Made by a program: the position numbers and the translations under genes
DNA from: Deltaproteobacteria bacterium
GTDB lineage: Bacteria > Myxococcota > Myxococcia > SLRQ01
DNA length: 14,352 nt
Direction of reading: 5' to 3'
Assembly (NCBI GenBank): GCA_007128675.1
Contig: SKWY01000356.1
Location: 1-14,352, forward strand
Part shown: one piece after another, positions 7,285 to 14,352 of the stretch
Numbering within the stretch: position 1 is the first letter of the stretch
How the letters are laid out: each line of letters starts with the position of its first letter
The notes under the pieces: generated by a model
What the model was told of the DNA's origin: nothing
Database searches by the model: none
The model's input: the letters and a program-made list of their open reading frames with translations, nothing else

Positions 7285-10132
7285 GGGACACATCTCGAAG
7301 GCGCTTATCCGATGGGCTGTTGTGCCTAACGAACCTGATGACGACTTGATCCCCTAGCGCAGCGATCGATGTCGAGCCGGAGGACAGATACTCGCTCGAG
7401 TCCTCGGGCACCGGGGAGTCGAACTCTTGCGCCGTCCAAGTCAAGCCGCCATCGGTTGAAACCTGAACCGTAATCGGCCCGTTTTCTCCCGAACCCCACT
7501 TCGAGACCGAAAACTCCAGCTTCACCTTGCTGTACTCCGAAAGATCCAGGACAGGAGTCCGTAGCTCCGAGAACTCACGATCGGGGAAGCGGACATAGCC
7601 ACCAGCGGCGGTCACCCATGTCATCTCCGTGGCTTCCCAGCCAGTGGGAATCATCCCGTCCCGGAGCGGCTCGTCGATTATCTCTACCGAGCAGTCCTCC
7701 TCATCCTCGATACCATCATCACCATCCGCCGATAAAGGCGTAAACTCGATATCCAGCCCATAATTACCTATGATGGCCCCATCATATGAATCGATGAACA
7801 GGTAATAGGTACCGGCCTCGAGTGTTGCCTCGATCCTGGAACCAAGCTCACCCGGAGGCGTCGCATCGTCGTTGCAGGCGATCTCGCTGTCAGGATCCTT
7901 GCAATCGCCACGCAGGTACATCACGGTATCGAAGCCGCTCACCATGGCATCGAGATTTGCCGGCTCATCCAGGTGGAACGTATAGATCTTCTCCCTACCG
8001 CTCCCGCCGCAGGAGCCCTCGTGGGATCCGGTGTAAGCTCGAGTCAGCTCACCGGTCAGTGCCTGTGTCACAGGCATGAGTTCCTGGGCTGTGGCGCAGG
8101 TATCACCTTCCAGCTCGCCGAAGGCGTCCACGAGGATATCGAGAGTATATGTACCAAGAGTCTCTTCACCGAATGAATCGATGAACAGGTAATAAGTGCC
8201 GGGCTCGAGCGTTGCCTCGACCCTAGAGCCAAGGCCACCAGGAGGCGTCGCATCGTCGTTGCAGGCGATCTCAGTGTCAGGATTCTCGCAATCGCCACGC
8301 AGGTACATGACGGTATCGAAGCCGCTCACCATGGCATCTAGAAACACCGGCTCGTCCAGATGGAACGTATATATCTTCTCCCTACCGCGCCCACCGCAGG
8401 AGCCCTCGTGGGATCCGGTGTAAGCTCGGGTCAGCTCACCGGTCAGCGTTTGGGTTACGGGCATTATCTCCTCAGCAGTGGCGCAGGTATCTCCTTCTGG
8501 AACTACCAGTGTCTCGAGTTCTATCTCAAGAGTGTAGGTATTCACCCGATCATCATACGAATCGACGAATAGATAGTAGGTGCCGGCGCCAAGACTTGCC
8601 TCGATCCTAGAGCCGAGACTACCTGGAGGCGTGGCATCATCGTTGCAGGCTATCTCGGTGCTCGGGTCCTCGCACTCGCCGCGCAGGTACATCACGGTAT
8701 CAAAACCGCTCACCATGGCGTCGAGATAGGCTGGCTCGTCGAGATGGAAAGTATAGACTATCTCTGGACCGCGGCCAGCGCACGAGCCTTCGTACTGATT
8801 GGTATAACCGGCTCGCATGTCTCCCGTAATCGTTTGCGTGACAGCCTCTATCTCCTCCGCAACCGCACAGGTGTCTCCTGCGCCCCTCTCCACGCACTCC
8901 GACACGCTGCACCACTCATCCTCGGCGCACTGATCGAGCATCCCAAGGGACAAACCGCAAGCATCACTCTCCCAGACATCGCCGTCCTGGCAGTGAGCGA
9001 ACACCTGGGGCTCGCACAGACCATCGAGACCACAAGAGTGTCCGTCTTGGCAGTCCTCGTTGTTGTCACAGGGAGGCCTGCAGATCCGCTCGCCCGACGA
9101 GTATGGCCACTCCCCGCATACCCAGTCTTCGAGGCAATCGACGTCGTCCTCACAGACCGAGCACCAGCTTCCCCTCCCAACACAAAGCCTGCGGCTCGGG
9201 TAGTCGCTGTCACAAAGAGCGTCAATCGCTCGAGCGACATAGGTCATGTCCTCACCACGGCTGCCTTCTTCCGGCAGCTCATTGACGACGCGACAGGAGC
9301 CGTCCCAGACGTAGTCGGGAGCGCCGCGCACGAGGATGCCGACCAGATTCAGGTCCTCGTCGAATACGCCCGATCCCGAGTTGCCGCCAAACGCATCCAC
9401 CGTCCCCACGAAGTAGTCCAGAGTTGTCGCCCGAGGGTTCGTTACGTGACCACCGTCGTCAATCTTAAAGGGAATCCCGCTGCCGCAGCCAATCATGAGA
9501 AGTGGATCGCCCACCTCTAGAGCCTCGTCAGCCACCTTGACGGGCGCGGGCACGTGGCCAACGACCGGCCGGTTCAGCTTCACGACGGCATAGTCGGCAC
9601 CGCTGGACACGTGAAATGAATCGATCACTCGATCGCATTCGTAGACGTCATCCCGTCCTATGTGGGCGAGCTGGCCCTCGGCCTCGTAGTAGTAGTTGAA
9701 GACGAAGCGAGCCCTTTGGCACTCACTGTCGTTTCTTATGCAATGCCCGGCAGTCAGCACAAGATCATCGTCAATCAGCGTTCCAGAGCAAAAGGCCGCC
9801 GTGGGTTGATCGAGAAAACGCTGGTCGGGGCATAGATTGTATCTGTCCTGCAAGGAAGACGCTGTAACTCGCACATCATCGGGATCGCTCTCATCTAGAT
9901 CCCACGTGGATATGAGGGCGACGATCGACTCCCTGGCGAGACGACGATAGTCCTCGTTTGGGTGGGCGTAGTAGTCGGCTCGGTCATCCTCTCCGTAGAT
10001 GACGTCTCTTTCGGACCGGTCGATATTGCCATTCCCGTCTCCGAACCACTCTCCAGGTCCGCAGCCAGCCGCGCCCAACATGAGGCCCGCAATAAGAAGA
10101 GAGACCACCGTAGAGCTGTTACGCCTAGTCAT
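7268..10132 (-). CDS. Secreted trypsin-like serine protease lipoprotein with Cys-rich segment and three PPC-like repeats, 954 aa
   Basis: Predicted surface or periplasmic lipoprotein: basic n-region, hydrophobic core and GAAGC with lipidated Cys24. A trypsin-fold (S1) domain spans about 45-310, with LTAGHC (His130), SGADYAVVKL (Asp180) and GGNSGSGVF (Ser252), so the triad is intact. Residues 317-413 hold 15 cysteines in short CxxxxDC-type spacings, like small disulfide-rich modules. Three tandem PPC-like (bacterial pre-peptidase C-terminal) repeats follow at about 420-539, 548-667 and 677-796, then an acidic linker (801-813) and a C-terminal beta-sandwich-like domain with VQVSTDGGLTW. Start ATG 10132 has GAAGGAA 5 bases upstream (plus-strand 10138-10144). 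Role is probably extracellular proteolysis or anchoring to surface or particulate substrate; target unknown. The gene is monocistronic in view, convergent with the Nudix gene. Confidence 0.92.
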   Translation of the reverse strand: MTRRNSSTVVSLLIAGLMLGAAGCGPGEWFGDGNGNIDRSERDVIYGEDDRADYYAHPNEDYRRLARESIVALISTWDLDESDPDDVRVTASSLQDRYNLCPDQRFLDQPTAAFCSGTLIDDDLVLTAGHCIRNDSECQRARFVFNYYYEAEGQLAHIGRDDVYECDRVIDSFHVSSGADYAVVKLNRPVVGHVPAPVKVADEALEVGDPLLMIGCGSGIPFKIDDGGHVTNPRATTLDYFVGTVDAFGGNSGSGVFDEDLNLVGILVRGAPDYVWDGSCRVVNELPEEGSRGEDMTYVARAIDALCDSDYPSRRLCVGRGSWCSVCEDDVDCLEDWVCGEWPYSSGERICRPPCDNNEDCQDGHSCGLDGLCEPQVFAHCQDGDVWESDACGLSLGMLDQCAEDEWCSVSECVERGAGDTCAVAEEIEAVTQTITGDMRAGYTNQYEGSCAGRGPEIVYTFHLDEPAYLDAMVSGFDTVMYLRGECEDPSTEIACNDDATPPGSLGSRIEASLGAGTYYLFVDSYDDRVNTYTLEIELETLVVPEGDTCATAEEIMPVTQTLTGELTRAYTGSHEGSCGGRGREKIYTFHLDEPVFLDAMVSGFDTVMYLRGDCENPDTEIACNDDATPPGGLGSRVEATLEPGTYYLFIDSFGEETLGTYTLDILVDAFGELEGDTCATAQELMPVTQALTGELTRAYTGSHEGSCGGSGREKIYTFHLDEPANLDAMVSGFDTVMYLRGDCKDPDSEIACNDDATPPGELGSRIEATLEAGTYYLFIDSYDGAIIGNYGLDIEFTPLSADGDDGIEDEEDCSVEIIDEPLRDGMIPTGWEATEMTWVTAAGGYVRFPDREFSELRTPVLDLSEYSKVKLEFSVSKWGSGENGPITVQVSTDGGLTWTAQEFDSPVPEDSSEYLSSGSTSIAALGDQVVIRFVRHNSPSDKRLRDVSLIGFY
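7745..8104 (-). repeat. PPC-like repeat copy 3 (protein residues 677-796)
   Basis: Third copy, offset 129 residues from copy 2. It keeps GELTRAYTGSHEGSCGG and the downstream landmarks almost unchanged from copy 2. Small length and sequence differences are confined to the linker before the repeat and the turn after the LFIDS segment. Confidence 0.9.
8132..8491 (-). repeat. PPC-like repeat copy 2 (protein residues 548-667)
   Basis: Second copy, offset 128 residues from copy 1. It shares long runs of identical DNA with copy 3, for example the part coding for the SGFDTVMYLRG and IACNDDATPPG landmarks, which suggests a later duplication or gene conversion between copies 2 and 3. Confidence 0.9.
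8516..8875 (-). repeat. PPC-like repeat copy 1 (protein residues 420-539)
   Basis: First of three head-to-tail copies inside the protease gene. Shared landmarks are DTCA at the start, YTFHLDEP, SGFDTVMYLRG, EIACNDDATPPG and AGTYYLF. This copy differs most from the other two in protein (SCAGRGPEIVY instead of SCGGxGREKIY) and visibly more in DNA. Confidence 0.9.
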
Positions 10133-10876
10133 TGTTGTTCCTTCGCGCTTTATCCATGGCTAGCAGCCAATGCGCTCGATGGGACGCAAAGAGAGCCCTT
10201 CACGAGCCACCTGCTTACAATGGGTCATCATATCTACTCTGACTTCTACTGGAAGACCGCGGCGCCACTAATCTCGGTTTTTGGCGACCAGCACCCCAGG
10301 CGTCCAGCAGCCGCGGCAAAGTCGCTGGGGGACGAGACTTTGTGCAACCTTTGGGCCACCCGGCAACTCTTCCGCCCCAACAAGGAAAGTCTCAAGAGAT
10401 ATCGGGGGGTTATCTTGCGCAAAAGGAATGGGAACTCCTTGGGCTACCCTTTTCCTTGGCTCGTCTTGGATCATACGGGCTCCGCATGTATAGAGTCTGA
10501 ACGCCCGTGTGGGGCCTTCGATGCTCCGCCTCCATTCCCGCAGATTCCGTCGTGGGCAGCAGGCAGGCGGCGGACGACTAGAGCCTGCCTCCCAAGTCGT
10601 GGCCTATTGCGGGCCCATTTCGCCGGGTCGCTAGCGTAGTCGGCACGACATCAGGCGCCACGAAGAACTAGTCGATACGCACCTTGGTCTGGACACTCAT
10701 TCTTCGCCTCGCTTTCGAGACCAAGGCAAGGAGCCGTGAGGAGTTGCTCCCAAACCATACTTGCTCTGGGAATGCGCGTCATGTAAACGAACACGGCCTT
10801 TCGAGCTTTCACGGCGGACGTGCTGTCTCGAGGAGTCGTGAGCATCAGAGCGACGCATAGTCGCCGAAGGAGTGTC
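10133..10876. other. Long divergent intergenic region with several inverted repeats
   Basis: 744 bases between the divergent protease and symporter genes. ORFs present on either strand have no recognisable motif, signal or ribosome-binding site and I do not call them. Inverted repeats seen: TGGCT/AGCCA at 10157-10161/10165-10169, close upstream of the protease start; CAAAGTC/GACTTTG at 10317-10323/10336-10342; AGGCAGGC/GCCTGCCT at 10561-10568/10583-10590; CCTTGGTCT/AGACCAAGG at 10682-10690/10718-10726; GGAGC/GCTCC at 10730-10734/10746-10750. A minus-strand TATGAT (plus-strand 10227-10232) could be a -10 element for the protease gene but has no good -35. None matches an RNA family I recognise. 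Confidence 0.5.
10866..10872 (+). promoter_or_regulatory. Ribosome-binding site deciding the symporter start
   Basis: GAAGGAG ends 4 bases before ATG 10877. It supports this start over the in-frame upstream start at 10820. Confidence 0.7.
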
Positions 10877-12340
10877 ATGGACTGGAAGATCGGCATACTC
10901 TTGGCTTACTGTTCAGTAATCATTGCCGTCGGCCTGTTCGGGTACAAGAAGGCACGCTCCTTCTCCGACTTCTTTCTCGGGGGTGGAGGCGTCGGGGCCA
11001 TCATGACCGCCTTCAGCTACGGCACCGCTTACTTCTCCGCCGTGGTCTTCGTGGGATTTGCCGGCACGGTTGGCTGGAGCTTCGGCTACTCGGGCTTGTG
11101 GATCGCCGCGGGCAACGCCTTCATAGGTGTCTTACTAGTTTGGCTCGTCGTTGGCCCCAGGATACGCAAAGTCGCTTCCGAGTACGGCGTAGCCACGATG
11201 CCGGAGCTATTCGAAAAGAGATATCAAAGTTCTTTCTTGAAGCTGTTTTCATCTATTTGCATTTTCGTGTTTTTCATTCCATACAGCGCGGCGGTCTTCA
11301 TTGGACTGTCATACCTATTCACGGCCACATTCGATATTCCCTACGGTCATGCACTGGCCTTCATGGGAACCTTCACCGCGGCCTATGTTGTGCTTGGCGG
11401 TTACCGCTCCATGGCTCTGATCGACGTCTTCTTCGGAATGATCATGGTCATCGCCGTCTCGACCCTTCTGTGGAGCACCGTCGCTCTCGGCGGAGGGCTC
11501 GCTTCCTTGACGGACTCCGTCGCGGCAGCCGATCCCGGCCTGGTATCGGTAGTTGGGCCTCCGGGCCTGTGGCCCCTTTTCAGCCTTGTGTTCCTTACCA
11601 GCGTGGCGCCAGTGGCCATGCCGCAGCTGGTTCAGAAGTTCTATGCGATACGCGATGCCAGAGCGATTCGGATCGGAAGCTGGGGTTCGACCGTGTTCGC
11701 TCTTCTAGTATGCGGCGTAGCCTACTTTCTGGGCGCATCGACTCGTGCCTTCATTTCGCAGGAGAAGACGCCTCATGTTTTCGATGGGGACGCCCCAATC
11801 TTCGATGCACTCATGCCAGAGCTGCTTCTCCATGTAACACCGGAGAAGCTTACGATTCTGATACTTCTACTGATTCTATCCGCGTCCATGTCGACCCTTG
11901 CGGCGCTCGTGCTCATATCCAGCTCGTCCGTGGCAAAGGATGTCTACGCGGGGTTCATCAACCCAAAGGTATCCGATCAGGCCCTGACCAGGCTGATGCG
12001 CATAGCCAGCGCGGGGTTCATTTTGCTCTCAGTAGTTCTAGCCTGGGCCCGCCCAGGTACTATCGTGGCCATATTGGCGGTCTCCTGGGGAGCGATCGGC
12101 TCGGCCTTTCTTGGGCCCTTCGTCTGGGGCCTATTTTGGCGTAGAGCCACGCGGGTAGGAGCTATCTCCAGCTCGATACTCGCGTTGTCGGTCTGCCTGA
12201 CCATGTACGTGTTGGGAGCAGGATCACCAGCGGCCGGAACGGTGGGCATGATAGTTTCCCTTGCCTCCTGCCCGCTAATCTCCATCTTGTTTCGACGTCG
12301 CTCCAGCTCGGCGGAAGAGAACTCGCAAAGAGCAGCCTAG
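10877..12340 (+). CDS. Sodium:solute symporter family (SSS) transporter, 487 aa
   Basis: Inner-membrane secondary transporter of the SSS family (LeuT-like fold), importing a small solute with Na+. About 12-13 hydrophobic segments run through the whole protein. Family features include the TM1 region SFSDFFLGGGGVG (28-40), GGYRSMALIDVFFG (174-187), a loop with VAMPQLVQKFYA (246-257), and a late helix SASMSTLAALVLISSSSVAKD (335-355, motif key residues Ser339 and Thr340) that corresponds to the Na+-binding helix of PutP. Substrate cannot be read from sequence: proline, pantothenate, acetate-type or other are all possible. ATG 10877 is chosen because GAAGGAG (10866-10872) precedes it by 4 bases and the protein then starts at a first TM helix; the longer frame from 10820 adds a charged extension without a site. 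No partner gene is adjacent on the same strand. Confidence 0.92.
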   Translation: MDWKIGILLAYCSVIIAVGLFGYKKARSFSDFFLGGGGVGAIMTAFSYGTAYFSAVVFVGFAGTVGWSFGYSGLWIAAGNAFIGVLLVWLVVGPRIRKVASEYGVATMPELFEKRYQSSFLKLFSSICIFVFFIPYSAAVFIGLSYLFTATFDIPYGHALAFMGTFTAAYVVLGGYRSMALIDVFFGMIMVIAVSTLLWSTVALGGGLASLTDSVAAADPGLVSVVGPPGLWPLFSLVFLTSVAPVAMPQLVQKFYAIRDARAIRIGSWGSTVFALLVCGVAYFLGASTRAFISQEKTPHVFDGDAPIFDALMPELLLHVTPEKLTILILLLILSASMSTLAALVLISSSSVAKDVYAGFINPKVSDQALTRLMRIASAGFILLSVVLAWARPGTIVAILAVSWGAIGSAFLGPFVWGLFWRRATRVGAISSSILALSVCLTMYVLGAGSPAAGTVGMIVSLASCPLISILFRRRSSSAEENSQRAA

Positions 12341-12350
12341 GCCCCCATGT

Positions 12351-12364
12351 TTCCGGCCGCGGAA
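12351..12364 (+). other. Small GC hairpin just after the symporter stop
   Basis: TTCCG (12351-12355) and CGGAA (12360-12364) pair around a GCCG loop, 10 bases after the TAG stop. The stem is only 5 bp and no T-tract follows, so a terminator role is doubtful. The rest of the 230-base gap to the end of hisC shows nothing recognisable. Confidence 0.25.
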
Positions 12365-12570
12365 TACTGACTCGGAAAGTCAAGAGTAGGCTCGCACACG
12401 GCCGCCAAAGAGACTGCACGAATGTCTCCACCTAGAGACGCAGCCCGCTCACGAAAAACATGGAAGACGCAGCACTAGTCTTGCCTGGTCGAGGGGAAAC
12501 CTAGTGCCTGGCGAGAGCCTCCACACCTGCTCAATGGATGCTCCTGAAGAGCCAGGCTGACCGGTTCTCC

Positions 12571-13653
12571 TCAAAGCTTGGAGATTGTCTCGAGGAAGAA
12601 CTCGTTCTCTTCCGGCAGCCCCACGGTCACTCGAATCATCGTCGGCCACCCGAACCAGTCAAGGTACCTGACGATGACTCCTCGCCGCTGTAGCTCATCA
12701 CTTAGAGTCGCGGCGCGCTTCTCATCCTCGAACTCGAGTGAAAGGAAATTGGCCGCCGATGGCAGAGTTCGAATACCCAGTCCTTCGAGCCCAGCACGAA
12801 GCATCCGCATGCCCTCCGTGTTGTTCTCTATCGTCTTTTTGAGGTGCTCCTCGTCATGGAGCGCAGCGAGCGCAGCCGCCTGGGCGGGGACGGAGGGCTC
12901 AAAGGGCAAACGCACTTTATTGAGGTTCTCGATGAGTTCGTGATGCGCGAAGCCGTAACCCGCGCGCAGCCCCGCAAGCCCATGGGCCTTCGAGAAGGTA
13001 CGCAGAGTTATGACATTGTCATAGCGATAGTGCATCGAGTCCGGGTAGTCCGGTAGATGCCGGGCGAACTCGAAGTAAGCTTCGTCGAGAATAACGAGGA
13101 CGCGCGGAGGAACCTTGGTCATGAAGGCATCGAACTCATCGACCGTGACATATGAGCCGGTGGGGTTGTCGGGATTGGCTATGTAGATGACCTTCGTGTA
13201 CTCATTTATAGCCTCGCCCATCGCCTCTAGATCGTAGCGATACTCCTTCATGGGAACCCAGTGCAAGGTCCGACCACATGCGTTCGCCAGCACACGAAAC
13301 CCTATGAAGGTATCTTTTGCCGACAAGACCTCGTCGCCGGAGAGCAGAAAGGTGCGCATTATCGCGGCCATGATGCTCTCGCTGCCATTGCCGGTTATTA
13401 CGTTCTCATCGCGAACTTTGAAGCGAGCAATCAACTCCTCACGCAGCTTGCGACTGGCGGGATCAGGGTATCGATGTACGCCTACGAGGGAATCGCGGGC
13501 GGCATCCAGAGCAAGGGGCGAGGGCCCCCAAGGGTTCTCATTCGAGGCTAGCTTGACAACCCGCTCGAGGCCGAACTCGCGCACCACGTCCTCGAGCGGG
13601 CGCCCAGCCTTGTACGGTACTAGGGACTTGATGTTCTTTGGGACGAGAGCCAT
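12571..13653 (-). CDS. hisC: Histidinol-phosphate aminotransferase, 360 aa
   Basis: PLP-dependent class I/II aminotransferase that converts imidazole-acetol phosphate plus glutamate to histidinol phosphate in histidine biosynthesis. Motifs: LASNENPWGPSP (35-46), NPDNPTG (160-166), DEAYFEF (190-196) with Asp190 and Tyr193, TFSKAHGLAGLRAGYG (219-234) with PLP-binding Lys222 and Arg230, and RVTVG near the C-terminus with substrate-carboxylate Arg341. Length is normal for HisC. ATG 13653 has only a weak upstream purine stretch. The paralogous phenylalanine or tyrosine aminotransferases of this fold are close, so the substrate assignment is likely but not certain. No other his gene is in view. It lies 97 bases downstream of the AgmX-like gene on the same strand and might be co-transcribed with it. 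Confidence 0.92.
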   Translation of the reverse strand: MALVPKNIKSLVPYKAGRPLEDVVREFGLERVVKLASNENPWGPSPLALDAARDSLVGVHRYPDPASRKLREELIARFKVRDENVITGNGSESIMAAIMRTFLLSGDEVLSAKDTFIGFRVLANACGRTLHWVPMKEYRYDLEAMGEAINEYTKVIYIANPDNPTGSYVTVDEFDAFMTKVPPRVLVILDEAYFEFARHLPDYPDSMHYRYDNVITLRTFSKAHGLAGLRAGYGFAHHELIENLNKVRLPFEPSVPAQAAALAALHDEEHLKKTIENNTEGMRMLRAGLEGLGIRTLPSAANFLSLEFEDEKRAATLSDELQRRGVIVRYLDWFGWPTMIRVTVGLPEENEFFLETISKL

Positions 13654-13676
13654 GGCTTGATGTCGCCCTAGGAGCC

Positions 13677-13690
13677 GGTTGATGTCAACC
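13677..13690. promoter_or_regulatory. Palindrome upstream of hisC, contains minus-strand TTGACA
   Basis: GGTTGA-TG-TCAACC is a perfect 6-bp inverted repeat with a 2-base centre, 23 bases upstream of the hisC start. Read on the minus strand it includes a perfect -35-like TTGACA (plus-strand 13683-13688), but the base positions expected for a -10 read CGACAT, a poor match, and would sit almost at the start codon. It may be a small operator or a chance palindrome. Confidence 0.25.
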
Positions 13691-13750
13691 AGGGAAGAGC
13701 CGAATTCGGGGCTGTCCCACCAAATCCTGCTGGGCGAACCGAAAGGGCAC

Positions 13751-14352
13751 CTAGTGGCCCGCCTGCTGGAAGACGAAGGGATAGGTGACGATGACTATCC
13801 CTTCTCCCATTGGCTCGGGGAACTGCCAGGTCCGCAGCCGGCTGACGAGGCAGTTGGCGACATTCTGGTTGCCCATGGTGTTCTGGTCGACGCTCGCCGC
13901 TGTAACCGTGCCGTTGGCCGCGATCGTGAAGCGAACCGCGATGCGGCCGTGCAAACCAGCGGTCCTCTGTAGCTCGACTTCGTAGCAGTACCGGATCTGG
14001 GCCCTGTTGGCATGGATGACCCGGCGGATCAGCTCTCTATCGAGAGCTCCCCGGATGACCGGATCTCCCTCCGAGATGTTGATGTCGGCCTCCCTGCGAT
14101 TTCCGAGCCCATGGACGCCCTTACCGTACTCGTCAAGACCGCCAGCTCGCCCACGAGTATCTATCCTGCCCATACCTATCGTAGAGCCCGAAAGCCCTCC
14201 TCCCCCTACTCCAACACCCTTCAAACCGAGACCTCCCGCTCCGCCGGCGTCACCAACCACACTTCCTATGAGGCCTCCCAGGGCTCCCTCGATGTCTCCG
14301 CCAAGGCCGCTCTCGTCGAACACGGTCGCAAGACCGCTGCTCCCTCCTCGAA
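13751..14352 (-). CDS. AgmX/PglI C-terminal (TonB-like) domain protein, C-terminal part, 5' end outside window
   Basis: The frame is open to the window edge, so the start is missing; GTG 14323 lies inside the Gly-rich region and is probably not the real start. The visible protein has a Gly-rich linker (GLGLKG, GVGGGG, RGRAGG), then the conserved AgmX/PglI C-terminal domain: ELIRRVIHANRAQIRYCYE, RFTIAANGTV, VANCLVSRLRTWQFPEP and a final IVTYPFVF. Two cysteines (codons at 13985-13987 and 13850-13852) are placed as in the family and could form a disulfide. Known relatives are annotated in Myxococcus adventurous gliding motility and as TonB-like periplasmic energy-transducing or structural proteins; the fold resembles the TonB C-terminus. 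Function here is inferred only from the domain. The N-terminal part (often an FHA or regulatory domain plus membrane helix) would lie beyond position 14352. Confidence 0.88.
   Translation of the reverse strand, partial: RGGSSGLATVFDESGLGGDIEGALGGLIGSVVGDAGGAGGLGLKGVGVGGGGLSGSTIGMGRIDTRGRAGGLDEYGKGVHGLGNRREADINISEGDPVIRGALDRELIRRVIHANRAQIRYCYEVELQRTAGLHGRIAVRFTIAANGTVTAASVDQNTMGNQNVANCLVSRLRTWQFPEPMGEGIVIVTYPFVFQQAGH

Noticed and set aside
8744..9520. Plus-strand open frame of 258 residues inside the protease gene.
   Set aside because: It is antisense to the Cys-rich and protease part of a gene with clear catalytic motifs, a signal peptide and a good ribosome-binding site; no recognisable domain.
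9962..10639. Plus-strand open frame of 225 residues running from the protease 5' end into the intergenic region.
   Set aside because: No ribosome-binding site or motif, low-complexity Arg/Pro-rich composition, and it overlaps the N-terminal coding part of the protease.
10651..10896. Minus-strand open frame of 81 residues before the symporter.
   Set aside because: It overlaps the symporter start and its ribosome-binding site, and the translation shows no family resemblance.
11098..12144. Plus-strand open frame of 348 residues within the symporter gene.
   Set aside because: Shadow frame; the translation is Arg/Ser/His-rich with no domain, while the overlapping frame is a clear multi-helix SSS transporter.
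12482..12520. Approximate repeat of CTAGT...GCCTGG between the symporter and hisC.
   Set aside because: Short and imperfect; not convincing as an attachment site, terminator or mobile-element end.
1..14352. Mobile element, phage, CRISPR array or defence island.
   Set aside because: No transposase, integrase, phage structural gene, spaced direct repeats or known defence domain was seen. The tRNA end where an integration site would lie is outside the window.

Overview
The window looks like a chromosomal segment of a GC-rich (about 60% by eye) Gram-negative bacterium. The best guess is a Myxococcota or Bradymonadota-type lineage of the former Deltaproteobacteria. The evidence is the gene content: a glycine-rich AgmX/PglI-type TonB-like protein, a secreted trypsin-like lipoprotein with a Cys-rich segment and tandem pre-peptidase (PPC-like) repeats, and a very large TPR plus DUF3857 plus transglutaminase lipoprotein. 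No taxonomic marker gene is complete, so the assignment is an inference.

Layout. (1) Positions 1-44, minus strand: the 5' half of a tRNA-Arg(TCG) cut by the window edge. A 358-412 base leader region with no convincing gene follows. (2) 412-5063, plus strand: a 1273-residue lipoprotein (TPR, beta-rich domain, TPR, DUF3857, transglutaminase core with intact Cys-His-Asp), then a 242-residue lipoprotein that ends like an outer-membrane beta-barrel. They are 101 bases apart and probably co-transcribed. (3) 5358-7284, plus strand: HtpX membrane metalloprotease, then a NUDT19-like Nudix hydrolase, 43 bases apart. (4) 7268-10132, minus strand: a 954-residue secreted serine protease lipoprotein, convergent with the Nudix gene and overlapping it by 17 bases. 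(5) 10133-10876: a 744-base divergent intergenic region with several short inverted repeats and no convincing gene. (6) 10877-12340, plus strand: a sodium:solute symporter (SSS family). (7) 12571-14352, minus strand: the C-terminal part of an AgmX/PglI-type protein (5' end outside the window), then hisC 97 bases downstream of it.

Together, much of the window concerns the cell envelope: three predicted lipoproteins, one with a protease domain and one with a transglutaminase domain, an envelope quality-control protease (HtpX), a TonB-like periplasmic protein and a symporter. HisC and the Nudix hydrolase are the cytoplasmic metabolic genes. I see no phage, transposon, CRISPR array or known defence locus. 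The least ordinary items are the large transglutaminase lipoprotein with its barrel-like lipoprotein neighbour, and the protease with three tandem repeats whose last two copies are still very similar in DNA. No canonical intrinsic terminator with a T-tract was found after any gene.
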